Below are positions 6,802 to 13,991 of a stretch of 17,339 nucleotides of DNA, piece by piece. Every line of letters starts with the position of its first letter. Within the stretch, counting starts at the first letter, position 1. The position numbers were made by a program, and so were the translations under genes. This DNA is from Desulfovibrio sp. Dsv1 (lineage in GTDB: Bacteria; Desulfobacterota; Desulfovibrionia; Desulfovibrionales; Desulfovibrionaceae). Where the stretch lies: the NCBI GenBank assembly GCA_000403945.1, contig APFI01000349.1, positions 1 to 17,339 on the forward strand, given 5' to 3'. Below the pieces are notes generated by a model that saw only the letters and a program-made list of their open reading frames with translations, was not told where the DNA came from and made no database searches.

Positions 6802-8001
6802 ATGTCGCAAGCCTTCAATGCCGTCAAAACCGAGGAAGAACACCTGCTTTGCCGCTCGTACAGCCGCTACCCGCTGGCCATTGCGCGGGGCAAGGGCGCG
6901 CGCCTCTGGGACGTGGACGGCAAGGAATATGTGGACCTGCTGGCGGGCATCGCTGTGGCGGGCCTGGGCCATTGTAACGACGAAGTCTGCGAGGCCCTGG
7001 AACGCCAGTCCCGCAAGCTCTGGCACGTGAGCAATCTTTTTTATCAGCGGGAGCAGCTCGATCTGGCGAAACTGTTGCTCTCCACCAGCCACCACGGCAA
7101 GGTCTTTTTCTGCAATTCCGGGGCCGAGGCCAACGAGGCATGCATCAAGCTGGCCCGGCGCTACATGAGCGTGGTCAAGCAGCGCGACGCCTATGAAATT
7201 ATTACCCTGAAGGGCTGCTTCCACGGCCGTACCCTTGGCGCGCTGGCCGCCACGGGCCGCGAAAGCCTGAGCAAGGGTTTCGCGCCCCTGCCCGAAGGCT
7301 TCAAGCAGGTTCCGGCCGGAAATCTGGAGGCCCTGCGCGCGGCTGTCACGTCCGCCACAGCCGCCGTGCTGGTGGAAGTGGTCCAGGGCGAAGGCGGCGT
7401 GGTGCCGCTGCCTGCGGACTATCTGCACGGGGTGCAGGCCCTCTGCCGGGAAAAGGACATCCTCTTCCTCTGTGACGAAGTGCAGGCCGGACTCTGTCGC
7501 ACTGGCAAATTCTGGGCCTTCCAGCTCTACGGCCTGGAACCCGACGCCATCAGCATGGCCAAATCCCTGGCCAACGGCCTGCCCATGGGCGCCATGCTGG
7601 CCACGGACGAAATGGCCCGGGGTTTCGAGGCTGGCAGCCACGCCACCACCTTCGGCGGCGGCGCGCTGACCTCGACCGTGGCCGCCAAAACCGTGAAAAT
7701 CATGCTGCGCGATCATCTGGCCGAACGAGCTGGCGCGCTGGGCGCGCAGGTCAAGGAGCAGTTGAAAGCCCTGCAACAGCGCCTGCCCGAAAAAATCCGT
7801 GAGGTACGCGGCGTGGGCCTGATGTTGGGTATCGAGCTGACTGGCGACGGTCCGCAAGTTTGGGAAGAGCTGCTGCGCCGGGGCTACATCTGCAACCTGA
7901 GCCACGGCGTGACCCTGCGCCTGCTGCCGCCCTTGACCATTGATCAGGCGGATCTGGACGGCTTCGCGCGCGTGCTGGAAGACGTGCTACGGGCGAACTG
8001 A
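6802..8001 (+). CDS. argD: Acetylornithine aminotransferase
   Basis: A class III PLP aminotransferase of 399 residues, the usual length. It exchanges the amino group between N-acetylornithine and 2-oxoglutarate in arginine synthesis, and relatives also act on succinyl-diaminopimelate in lysine synthesis. Visible are CNSGAEANEACIKLAR (104-119), KGCFHGRTLGALAATG, the cofactor-binding Asp in LCDEVQAG (D225) and the PLP lysine K254 in SMAKSLANGLPMGAM, followed by ATTFGGGAL. The ATG at 6802 has AAGGAG (6786-6791) ten bases before it. The frame is open upstream to 5761, but this overlaps dut in another frame and is not protein-like. No other arginine gene is present in the window. Confidence 0.94.
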   Translation: MSQAFNAVKTEEEHLLCRSYSRYPLAIARGKGARLWDVDGKEYVDLLAGIAVAGLGHCNDEVCEALERQSRKLWHVSNLFYQREQLDLAKLLLSTSHHGKVFFCNSGAEANEACIKLARRYMSVVKQRDAYEIITLKGCFHGRTLGALAATGRESLSKGFAPLPEGFKQVPAGNLEALRAAVTSATAAVLVEVVQGEGGVVPLPADYLHGVQALCREKDILFLCDEVQAGLCRTGKFWAFQLYGLEPDAISMAKSLANGLPMGAMLATDEMARGFEAGSHATTFGGGALTSTVAAKTVKIMLRDHLAERAGALGAQVKEQLKALQQRLPEKIREVRGVGLMLGIELTGDGPQVWEELLRRGYICNLSHGVTLRLLPPLTIDQADLDGFARVLEDVLRAN

Positions 8002-8083
8002 CCGACGTAAATCAAGGGTTTACAGCTCCGGCTTCTTGTGCTAAAGAAATAAATTTTGGAAAAATCACAAGGCGAAAAATATA

Positions 8084-8111
8084 CGGCAACCCCGCTCCAG
8101 CGGGGTTGCCG
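8084..8111. terminator. Hairpin downstream of argD
   Basis: CGGCAACCCCGCT (8084-8096) and AGCGGGGTTGCCG (8099-8111) are perfect inverted arms. On the plus strand only a weak T-rich stretch follows; on the minus strand the hairpin is followed by TATATTTTTC, which is better. It lies between argD and the zinc-finger gene and probably ends argD transcription. Confidence 0.6.
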
Positions 8112-8164
8112 CTTACTTTGCCCGAAGACGGCAGCCATCCGTAACAGGAAACAAGGAGACAATG

Positions 8165-8386
8165 ATGGACGTGTTTGATCAGGCCACCGAGCTGGAACGC
8201 TTGGACAGGGAGTCCGCCTTGGTGCGAGCGCGCGCATCCATGGATCGCGTTGGACCAGAATGGGTCGACGGCGTGGCATGCTGCCGCAAATGCGGCGACC
8301 CCATCCCACAGAAGCGCTTGGATGCATTGCCTGGCGTGGGCTTGTGCCGCGCCTGCCAGGAAGAACGAGAAAACAGCAACCGCTGA
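8165..8386 (+). CDS. DksA/TraR-type C4 zinc-finger protein
   Basis: A 73-residue protein with a C-terminal four-cysteine zinc finger, C40-x2-C43 and C61-x2-C64, in the family setting CRKCGDPIPQKRL ... LPGVGLCRACQ. The N-terminal part is a short acidic/basic helix. Small DksA/TraR-like proteins (TraR, YbiI, phage homologues) bind the RNA polymerase secondary channel and adjust transcription. The short length and missing long coiled coil make it TraR-like rather than true DksA. AAGGAG (8153-8158) favours the ATG at 8165; the ATG at 8162 is equally in frame. It stands alone between hairpin 8084-8111 and a broken minus-strand gene. Bases 8387-8604 hold nothing that I can support. Confidence 0.85.
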   Translation: MDVFDQATELERLDRESALVRARASMDRVGPEWVDGVACCRKCGDPIPQKRLDALPGVGLCRACQEERENSNR

Positions 8387-8604
8387 ATCATTTTCCTCAC
8401 ATTCACGCCGCCGGGGCACGGGCCGCGCACGAGAAACGCCATCGCGCCGCGTTCTTGCCGCGTGTCCTGGCGCGCCTGTGGAGGCTGAACCTAAAGTCTA
8501 TACATGCGAAAGCGCGCCTTGTTCACATTTTTGTTTCACGTCTGTGCAATCAGCGCATTGCATCGGCATGGAGCGGCTTCCCGGAAGGCATGGGGCTACG
8601 GTCG

Positions 8605-8892
8605 TCACGGAGCCTGTCGCAGCGCCCGTTGCCGCTGGTCGAACTGAATTTTTTGCGTCTTGGCGGCTTTCGAAATCGTCGCGTTTGCGATCCTGACGGC
8701 GTTCAAAATCCTCACGCTTGCGGTCATCCTTGTCCGTCACGGCCTTGCCGGGCAGGGCATGGCCGGCCACGGTCGGTGTACTTCCCGCATCGGCGGCGGG
8801 CGCGGCATGGGCGTTCAACCCGCCAGCCAGCCATACATACGGCGGCGGCCACGACGCACAGACCCAAGGGCCGCCAGACATTTCATATGCAT
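8605..8892 (-). pseudogene. Frameshifted small secreted protein with charged repeats
   Basis: Reading leftward from the start at 8892 or 8886 (ribosome site GAGGTGG), MKCLAALG continues best in a second frame as LCVVAAAVCMAG and then in a third as GLNAHAAPAADAGSTPTVAG, together a normal signal peptide and cleavage site. The mature part has a near-tandem charged repeat, RKREDFERRQD then RKRDDFESRQD. At a run of six A the pattern continues in another frame as KIQFDQRQRALRQAP and stops at 8605. Three frame changes, one at a homopolymer, argue for a broken gene or sequence errors. The function is unknown; the repeated Arg/Lys-Asp-Phe pattern suggests a helical periplasmic protein. Confidence 0.5.
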
Positions 8893-8977
8893 AACCACCT
8901 CTGTAAGATTGGCCTGACGCCCGGATCCTACATAAGCCCAAGTTAACGCGGAGGCAAGAGGGACCCCGCGCCGGGGG

Positions 8978-10126
8978 TCATTCCCTGAAACGTAGGGCCG
9001 GAGCCCCCACACCCAGGCGGGCCGCCGCCGCCTTGACCGCGTCGGCCTCGGCCCGTACATAACGCTGCCCCTCCAGGGTATAGGCCTTGGCCTCCAGAGT
9101 TTCGCCCGCACGGATCAGCCCGGCTGCCTCGCGCGGCAGCACCAGACGTTCCAGACGCTGCCGCCGCAGGCCCAGGCTGTGGGTATGGCGCAGTACGGCC
9201 AGACTCACGCTCTCGCCGTCCGCAGGATGGCAAAGCACACGCAGCAGCCCCGCCGGACGATTTTTTTTGCCGATGCCGGGCAGCCAGAGCACGTCCAGCG
9301 TTTCGGGCAACGCCGTCAGGGCTGTGAGGGCTAGGCCCAGTTCCTCGCCGCTGAGGTGGTCCAAATGGGTTTCCAATTGCAGTACCTGTTCTAGGCCGCC
9401 CTGTGCATGCGACACGCTTTCGGCCACGGGTTCCACCAGCCATGCCCGCAGACCCGCGGGAGCGGGACGCGAACCATAGCCTGTGCCCAGAGCGGTCAGT
9501 ACGCCTTGCGGGCCGTCCGAAAATTCATCCACCAGCACATGGACCAAGGCCGCGCCTGTGGGCGTGACCAGTTCCTCCCGCGCGCTGGTGGGTCGCACGG
9601 GCTTGCCGCGCATCAGCCAGAGGGCGGCGGGCGAGGGCAGGGGAATCAGACCATGAGCGCACTCCATCGTGCCGGAAAACCAAGGCAGAGGCGCAGCCGT
9701 GACCCGGCCCACGCCCAGTTGCTCCAGTCCCCAGCAGGCTCCCGCGATATCCACCAAGGTGTCGATGGCCCCCACTTCGTGGAAATGCACCCTTTCCGGC
9801 GCAATCTGATGAGCCTCGGCCTCGGCCAGGGTCAGGGCCTCCAGCACGGCCAAAGCCCGTCGCAGCGCTGTCCCGCCCAGCTCCAGGCGGTTGAAGATAG
9901 CCGCGATGTCCGCCGGATGGCGCAAAGGCTGGCCGTCCTCCCAGCTCACGTCCACCCGCCTGCCCGGGCCGCCTGCCCGCGTTTCGAGCCAAGCTTCAAT
10001 ACGGCAATCCACCCCGGCGCGGGCCAGGGCCGCCGCCAACGGGGCCGGGTCCAGCCCTAGGTGGACCAGAGCCGCTAGGGTCATGTCGCCGCTGATGCCG
10101 TTGCCGCAATCCAGATACAGATCCAT
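8978..10126 (-). CDS. larC: Nickel-pincer cofactor biosynthesis protein LarC
   Basis: A single-frame 382-residue LarC (DUF111 family). LarC inserts nickel into the pincer nucleotide cofactor, using CTP, as the last step for LarA-type racemases and epimerases. Family blocks are present: DCGNGISGDMTLAALVHLGL at the N-terminus, the His-rich RVHFHEVGAIDTLVDIAGAC, ECAHGLIPLPSPAAL, REELVTPTGAALV, and the C-terminal domain with ETHLDHLSGEELG and GIGKKNRPAGLLRVLC. In some Lactobacillaceae larC needs a ribosomal frameshift; here one frame covers both halves. The ATG at 10126 follows AGAGGT; the 48 codons open upstream look non-coding. larB, larE and larA are not in the window. It is divergent from the CBS gene, with 173 bases between. 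Confidence 0.92.
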   Translation of the reverse strand: MDLYLDCGNGISGDMTLAALVHLGLDPAPLAAALARAGVDCRIEAWLETRAGGPGRRVDVSWEDGQPLRHPADIAAIFNRLELGGTALRRALAVLEALTLAEAEAHQIAPERVHFHEVGAIDTLVDIAGACWGLEQLGVGRVTAAPLPWFSGTMECAHGLIPLPSPAALWLMRGKPVRPTSAREELVTPTGAALVHVLVDEFSDGPQGVLTALGTGYGSRPAPAGLRAWLVEPVAESVSHAQGGLEQVLQLETHLDHLSGEELGLALTALTALPETLDVLWLPGIGKKNRPAGLLRVLCHPADGESVSLAVLRHTHSLGLRRQRLERLVLPREAAGLIRAGETLEAKAYTLEGQRYVRAEADAVKAAAARLGVGAPALRFRE

Positions 10127-10299
10127 AAATATACCTCTCTCCTGCCGGCAAAAACGCGCGCCCGGCGACTGCCGGAGTGCCATGACGGGCTTGTGTGGCA
10201 GCCCGCCCTTGGTGTATTGATAAGCCGGAAACGCAGTTCCCGGCGCGCGGGCTCCGTAGGCCGCGTACATAACGATTTCAACCGCCTATGGGAGGAAGT

Positions 10300-10971
10300 A
10301 TGCTCATACAGAACTGGATGACCACCGAGGTGATTACCGTGACGCCCGAAACGTCCCTGCTCAAAATCGGCAAGCTGATGCGCGACAACAATGTGCGCCG
10401 CCTGCCCGTACTGGACGGCAAAGGGCGGCATGTGGTCGGTATCATTTCCGACCGCGACGTCAGGGACGCCTCGCCCTCCAAGGCCACCACACTTGATATG
10501 TATGAGATGCATTACCTGCTGGCCGAGCTCAGGGCCAAGGACATTATGACTCCCCGGCCCTTCACAGTCAAACCCACGGATACTGTGGAAAAAGCGGCCA
10601 TGATGATGCTGGACAACAAGTTCGGCGGGCTGCCGGTGGTGGAGGAAAGCGGACGCTTGGCGGGCATTATTTCGGACCAGGACGTGTTCAAGGCCTTGGT
10701 GAGCATCACCGGCGTGCGCGAGGGCGGCATCCAGTTGGGCATTGAAATCGCCAACCGGCCTGGAGCCATGAAGCCGATTTTTGATCTGCTGCGCGCGCAC
10801 GGGGCCAGAATCCTTTCCGTACTTTCCGCCAACAATCAGGATGGCGACCGTAAAGTTTTTCTGCGCCTGCGTGAAATGGAGAGCCACGAAGCCGAAGAAG
10901 TGGTCATCGCCGACGTCAAGGAACACGCCCATCTGCTTTACTGGGCGCGTAACGAAGTGCATCTGGTCTGA
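10300..10971 (+). CDS. CBS-CBS-ACT domain protein (AcuB-like)
   Basis: A 223-residue cytoplasmic regulator-like protein. Two CBS domains (about 1-60 and 75-137) each have the usual pattern: MTTEVITVTPETSLLKIGKL with VGIISDRDV, and DIMTPRPFTVKPTDTVEKAA with AGIISDQDVFKAL. A C-terminal ACT-like domain follows (about 140-215, IEIANRPGAMKPIFDLLRAH). CBS pairs bind adenine nucleotides and ACT domains bind amino acids or other small ligands, so a sensing role is likely; the target is unknown. AcuB proteins share this arrangement. The ATG at 10300 directly follows GGAGGA (10291-10296), which rules out the earlier in-frame ATG at 10288 because that lies upstream of the ribosome site. Confidence 0.9.
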   Translation: MLIQNWMTTEVITVTPETSLLKIGKLMRDNNVRRLPVLDGKGRHVVGIISDRDVRDASPSKATTLDMYEMHYLLAELRAKDIMTPRPFTVKPTDTVEKAAMMMLDNKFGGLPVVEESGRLAGIISDQDVFKALVSITGVREGGIQLGIEIANRPGAMKPIFDLLRAHGARILSVLSANNQDGDRKVFLRLREMESHEAEEVVIADVKEHAHLLYWARNEVHLV

Positions 10972-11217
10972 GACGCGCACCTAGTAGCTATTCACCTATC
11001 TTATTGAAAATAATACATAATTTTTTGACAAACACGCTGAGAGAAACGAAAAAAAGTGCGCGGGGCTTGCCATCGTCATCGTTTTATGAAATAAAGGTCC
11101 CTGTACTTGCGGTTGAGTGCACAACCGCGCCTTCAAGCGGAATTCGGCCGGGGGCGAACATTCCGGCTGGTGTAGTGCTAGGGCATATCGTCCCGGCGAG
11201 TTGAGCAATATCTGTCC
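10972..11217 (+). promoter_or_regulatory. Long AT-rich leader and probable dsrC promoter region
   Basis: The 259-base gap between the CBS gene and dsrC is clearly richer in A and T than its surroundings. It has a TTGACA box (11025-11030), though no convincing -10 box at standard spacing, and a small hairpin GCGGTTG/CAACCGC (11109-11115 with 11122-11128). A separate, strong dsrC promoter is expected because DsrC is abundant and encoded apart from dsrAB. The exact start cannot be fixed from sequence. Confidence 0.35.
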
Positions 11218-11230
11218 AAGGAGGACATGC

Positions 11231-11548
11231 ATGGCTGAGATCACCTATAAAGGCAAAAGCTTTGAAGTTGACGAAGACGGTTTCCTGCTGCGTTTTGACG
11301 ACTGGTGCCCCGAATGGATGGAATATGTGAAGGAGTCCGAAGGCATCGCCGAGATCACCCCTGATCATCAGAAGATCCTCGACTTCCTGCAGGATTATTA
11401 CAAAAAGAACGGCATCGCTCCCATGGTCCGCATTCTTTCCAAGAATACGGGCTACAAGCTGAAGGAAGTGTACGAACTCTTCCCCTCTGGCCCCGGCAAA
11501 GGCGCATGCAAAATGGCTGGCCTACCCAAGCCTACCGGCTGCGTGTAG
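11231..11548 (+). CDS. dsrC: Dissimilatory sulfite reductase-associated protein DsrC
   Basis: A complete 105-residue DsrC. It begins MAEITYKGKSFEVDEDGFLL and ends with the swinging arm GACKMAGLPKPTGCV, with the two redox cysteines at C93 and C104. In sulfate reducers DsrC receives the sulfite-derived sulfur from DsrAB as a trisulfide between these cysteines and hands it to the membrane complex DsrMKJOP for release as sulfide. Having both cysteines and this arm separates it from TusE-type relatives with only the last one. The ribosome site AAGGAGG (11218-11224) is ideal, and an intrinsic terminator follows, so it is a single-gene unit, as usual in Desulfovibrio. It is the best taxonomic and metabolic marker here. 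Confidence 0.97.
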   Translation: MAEITYKGKSFEVDEDGFLLRFDDWCPEWMEYVKESEGIAEITPDHQKILDFLQDYYKKNGIAPMVRILSKNTGYKLKEVYELFPSGPGKGACKMAGLPKPTGCV

Positions 11549-11572
11549 TCCGAGCTTCAATTTTCAAAAAGA

Positions 11573-11604
11573 AAAAAGCGGAAGAGGTTACCCTTCCGCT
11601 TTTT
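11573..11604 (+). terminator. Intrinsic terminator after dsrC
   Basis: AAAAAGCGGAAG (11573-11584) pairs perfectly with CTTCCGCTTTTT (11593-11604) around an 8-base loop; the T-run continues the stem and is followed by CTTTG. It begins 24 bases after the dsrC stop. Confidence 0.9.
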
Positions 11605-11671
11605 CTTTGTCTAGGTAGTGGTTACCACGAGTTTTATGTTACAAGAGGATGCCATATAGTGAGGGTGTTCT

Positions 11672-11764
11672 CATGCAAAACGCACAACGGCGACACGATA
11701 TATCCGACGCCGCCTGGGCGCTTCCAGAGTCTCGTCCGCCTGGGCAGACCGGACAGTGAGGCGG
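11672..11764 (+). pseudogene. 5' fragment of an IS5-type transposase
   Basis: From ATG 11672 the plus strand reads MQNAQRRHDISDAAWALPES, then RPPGQTGQ, a stop and GG. This is the N-terminal pattern of IS5-type transposases (RRHDISDAAW...LLP G..G.WGG). It carries a stop where the tryptophan is expected (TGA for TGG), and similarity ends at an A-run at 11765. Only about 30 codons remain. It is the 5' stub of an insertion sequence whose remainder was lost or replaced by the neighbouring IS1595-type element. Confidence 0.6.
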
Positions 11765-11783
11765 CAAAAAAAATGGGTCATGG

Positions 11784-12434
11784 CTAGCAGAGAGGCTTGT
11801 CTCCGGGCATTTTGAGAACGAGCCTGCAAATTTCCTCTTGCCGGTGATTAAAGCGAAATTCGCATTCTTTCAAATGGAAACAAAAGGTATGCCTGTGTAG
11901 CCCCCGGAAGCGTACGGTCCGTGTTCTGAAGGCCCGGAAGCTTTCGGTCCCATTGATGCGAGAATGCCTGCCGGCAAACTCGTTGTTGCTGTGTTCCACC
12001 CGGAAGTGTTTCTGGCATCCCGGCTCTGCCAGACCATCGCAACCACGCCGGCCATCTGAATGGAGAACGCTCTCGGGCTCTGTACGGCCACGAATAGTCG
12101 CCTGAAGTGTCGCCCCTGAGCAGTCGGGCGCAATTTCGGCATATACGCGCCCATTGCGCCCGAACAGACCAGAAACAGTGGTTTTTTCACGATCTCCGCG
12201 CCCCCTTGCGCCTTTGACCCGGCGAGGCCCAAAACAGCCTTCATCTACCCCAACCCCGCCACTTGCCGGCGATTCCGCCTCACGGCAGCGGGCGACCCTT
12301 TCCCTGATGGCCGCCAGGTAGCGGTTAATCGTGTTCCGATTCAACCTGGTTGCCACTGCTGTTTGCGAAGCGTCCAAATCAACTGAAGCGATGGCGCGGC
12401 ATTGCGACCCGATACGCGAAAAATGCGGCGTCAT
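11784..12434 (-). CDS. IS1595-family transposase, possibly inactive
   Basis: The 216-residue product has a short N-terminal helix-turn-helix-like part (DLDASQTAVATRLNRNTINR) and an ISXO2-like DDE domain (from VGVDEGCFGPRRVKGARGRG). The DDE pattern is visible as VDEG, LHSDGRR and SNNEFAG, followed by RINGTESF and HLKECEFRFNHR. The length suits the IS1016-like group without a zinc ribbon. Several usually invariant aromatic positions look changed: DGRRGCDGL where DGWxxYDGL is usual and ESFRAF where ESFWxF is usual, so it may be mutated to inactivity. I found no convincing terminal inverted repeats; GGTAG occurs near 11613 and, inverted, near 12589, but similarity stops there. It lies between the dsrC terminator and the thiamin promoter. 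Confidence 0.8.
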   Translation of the reverse strand: MTPHFSRIGSQCRAIASVDLDASQTAVATRLNRNTINRYLAAIRERVARCREAESPASGGVGVDEGCFGPRRVKGARGRGDREKTTVSGLFGRNGRVYAEIAPDCSGATLQATIRGRTEPESVLHSDGRRGCDGLAEPGCQKHFRVEHSNNEFAGRHSRINGTESFRAFRTRTVRFRGLHRHTFCFHLKECEFRFNHRQEEICRLVLKMPGDKPLC

Positions 12435-12604
12435 TCTTGGCCGCTATCCAGATCGGATGCATCTTTTTGCGGGCTTCAATCTCGTGACTGCACTCTCTAG
12501 AGCCATTGGGCCTTGCCTCCATATTTCTCCTCCACAGGGAGGATATGACATGATTACGTTAGATTGTTAATATTCTCAGAAGAAAATGGCTACCTAAACA
12601 TCCC

Positions 12605-12633
12605 TTGCATTCTTGCCACGCCGGGACTATCGT
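12605..12633 (+). promoter_or_regulatory. Candidate sigma-70 promoter for the thiamin operon
   Basis: TTGCAT (12605-12610) and TATCGT (12628-12633) are 17 bases apart. A start near 12640 would coincide with the 5' edge of the riboswitch. The match to consensus is moderate (3/6 and 4/6). Confidence 0.4.
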
Positions 12634-12642
12634 GTTTTCTAC

Positions 12643-12753
12643 TGGCTGGGGGAGCCCATCATGGCTGAGAAAGGGTGTTCGCGTCCTGACCCCTAGAACC
12701 GCGCATGTGCGCGGCTCTGCACCTGACGCAGATAGTGCTGACGAAGGGAAGCT
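12643..12753 (+). promoter_or_regulatory. TPP riboswitch (THI element) upstream of thiS
   Basis: Conserved parts of the thiamin pyrophosphate aptamer appear in order: GGGGGAGCC (about 12648-12656), GGCTGAGA (12663-12670), a stem GGGTGTTCGCGTCCTGACCC, an enlarged P3a-like hairpin (GCCGCG arms around 12697-12716), ACCTGA (12721-12726), GATA/GTGC and TGACGAAGGGAAG (12739-12751). This matches the family's pyrimidine-binding CUGAGA and pyrophosphate-binding helices. TPP binding should favour the terminator at 12783-12814 and turn the thiS-thiG-thiH genes off. The downstream genes fit the call exactly. Confidence 0.85.
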
Positions 12754-12782
12754 GGCCGACCTGCCGCCGCAGGTTCGCGCTT

Positions 12783-12814
12783 GCTCGCAGACATTCCGGT
12801 TTGCGGGCTTTTTT
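12783..12814 (+). terminator. Riboswitch expression-platform terminator
   Basis: GCTCGCA (12783-12789) pairs with TGCGGGC (12802-12808, one wobble), followed by six T (12809-12814). It sits between the TPP aptamer and the thiS ribosome site. CCTGC/GCAGG (12760-12764 with 12769-12773) lies just upstream and could belong to an alternative fold. Confidence 0.7.
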
Positions 12815-12833
12815 GTTTTCCGGAGGGTTGGAC

Positions 12834-13034
12834 ATGTATGTGATCATCAACGGTGAAACCGAAACCTGCGCCGAGGCCGCCAGTGTGGCGGACCTGCTGC
12901 AAACGCGGGGGCATGACCCCAAAACCGTGGTGGTGGAGCACAACGGGAACATTGTCCCCGCCGCCGCGTTCGCGGCCACGCCACTGCGCGACGGGGACCG
13001 GCTTGAAATCGTGCACTTTGTGGGCGGCGGCTAG
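12834..13034 (+). CDS. thiS: Thiamin sulfur-carrier protein ThiS
   Basis: A 66-residue ubiquitin-like sulfur carrier. It begins MYVIINGETETCAEAASVAD and ends HFVGGG, with the C-terminal Gly-Gly that is adenylated and converted to a thiocarboxylate. RDGDRLEIVHFVGGG is the family's end block. ThiS donates sulfur to ThiG for the thiazole ring. The ATG at 12834 follows GGAGGG (12822-12827); the open frame upstream runs through the riboswitch terminator and is not coding. The activating enzyme ThiF is not in this window. A 162-base gap separates it from thiG, long for this operon, with only an AT-rich inverted repeat (13139-13146 with 13159-13166) and no gene. Confidence 0.95.
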   Translation: MYVIINGETETCAEAASVADLLQTRGHDPKTVVVEHNGNIVPAAAFAATPLRDGDRLEIVHFVGGG

Positions 13035-13196
13035 CTCGGCTTTTCTTTTTTTCCGTTGGCCGCGTCAGGTTTTATAACGTGTCTTTGTCGTAGAGGCGGC
13101 CCCACTCCACACGGTGCGCCGCTTGCCTTTGTCACCGGCGAAAAAATTCTAAAGTCGTTTTTTTCGGCTCGGACATACCATGGACGGAGAAAATAG

Positions 13197-13967
13197 ATGA
13201 ATGATCCCTTTGTGGTCGGCGGCGTGGTTCTCAAAAGCCGTCTGTTCATCGGAACTGGCAAATACAGTGCCGACAGCCTGATCCCGGCCGTGGCCGAAAC
13301 CTGCGGCGCGGAGGTCATCACTGTGGCCATGCGCCGGGTGGAAAAAGGCCAACAGGGCATTACGGCCCACATTCCCAAAACCATGCGCCTGCTGCCCAAT
13401 ACCTCGGGCGCGCGCACGGCGGATGAGGCCGTGCGCTTGGCCCGCCTGGCCCGCGCCGCAGGCTGCGGCGACTGGGTTAAAATCGAGGTCATTTCCGACA
13501 CTCGTCACCTCCTGCCCGACGGCTATGAAACCGCCAAGGCTACGGAAATGCTGGTCAAGGAAGGCTTTACCGTCCTGCCCTACATCAATCCCGATCTTTA
13601 CGTGGCCCGCGCCTGCGTGGATGCCGGAGCCGCCGCAGTCATGCCGCTGGGCGCACCCATAGGCACCAACCGCGGCCTGCGCACTAGGGAAATGATTTCC
13701 ATCCTCATTGAGGAACTGGACCTGCCTGTGGTGGTGGACGCGGGCATCGGCCGCCCCTCCCAGGCCTGCGAGGCTATGGAAATGGGCGCTGCGGCCTGCC
13801 TGGTGAACACGGCCATCGCCTCCGCCGACGATCCCGTGCTCATGGCCGGAGCCTTCAAGGCCGCCGTGGAGGCCGGGCGCAACGCTTGGCTGGCGGGCGC
13901 GGGCGCGGTCAGGGGGCGGGGCGCGGGCGCGGAAGCCTCATCGCCGCTTACGGGCTTTTTGAGATAG
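13197..13967 (+). CDS. thiG: Thiazole synthase ThiG
   Basis: A complete 256-residue (beta/alpha)8-barrel thiazole synthase. It joins 1-deoxyxylulose 5-phosphate, dehydroglycine and the ThiS thiocarboxylate to give the thiazole phosphate. The N-terminus DPFVVGGVVLKSRLFIGTGK, the substrate-imine lysine K95 in DWVKIEVI, and the phosphate-binding end MPLGAPIGTNRGLRTREMI, then VVVDAGIGRPSQACEAMEMG, are all present. The ATG at 13197 has GGAG 13184-13187 upstream. thiH follows 24 bases later, so the two are translated from one message, most likely with thiS and under the TPP riboswitch. Confidence 0.96.
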   Translation: MNDPFVVGGVVLKSRLFIGTGKYSADSLIPAVAETCGAEVITVAMRRVEKGQQGITAHIPKTMRLLPNTSGARTADEAVRLARLARAAGCGDWVKIEVISDTRHLLPDGYETAKATEMLVKEGFTVLPYINPDLYVARACVDAGAAAVMPLGAPIGTNRGLRTREMISILIEELDLPVVVDAGIGRPSQACEAMEMGAAACLVNTAIASADDPVLMAGAFKAAVEAGRNAWLAGAGAVRGRGAGAEASSPLTGFLR

Positions 13968-13991
13968 AGTTTTTTTACAAGGACCACACAG

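Noticed and set aside
6742..7905. 387-codon open frame antisense to argD
   Set aside because: It is His/Gln/Gly-rich with no recognisable domain, a typical antisense shadow of a GC-rich gene.
11609..12595. GGTAG...CTACC as terminal inverted repeats of the IS1595-type element
   Set aside because: Only five to seven bases match and the flanks give no target duplication, so element ends remain undefined.
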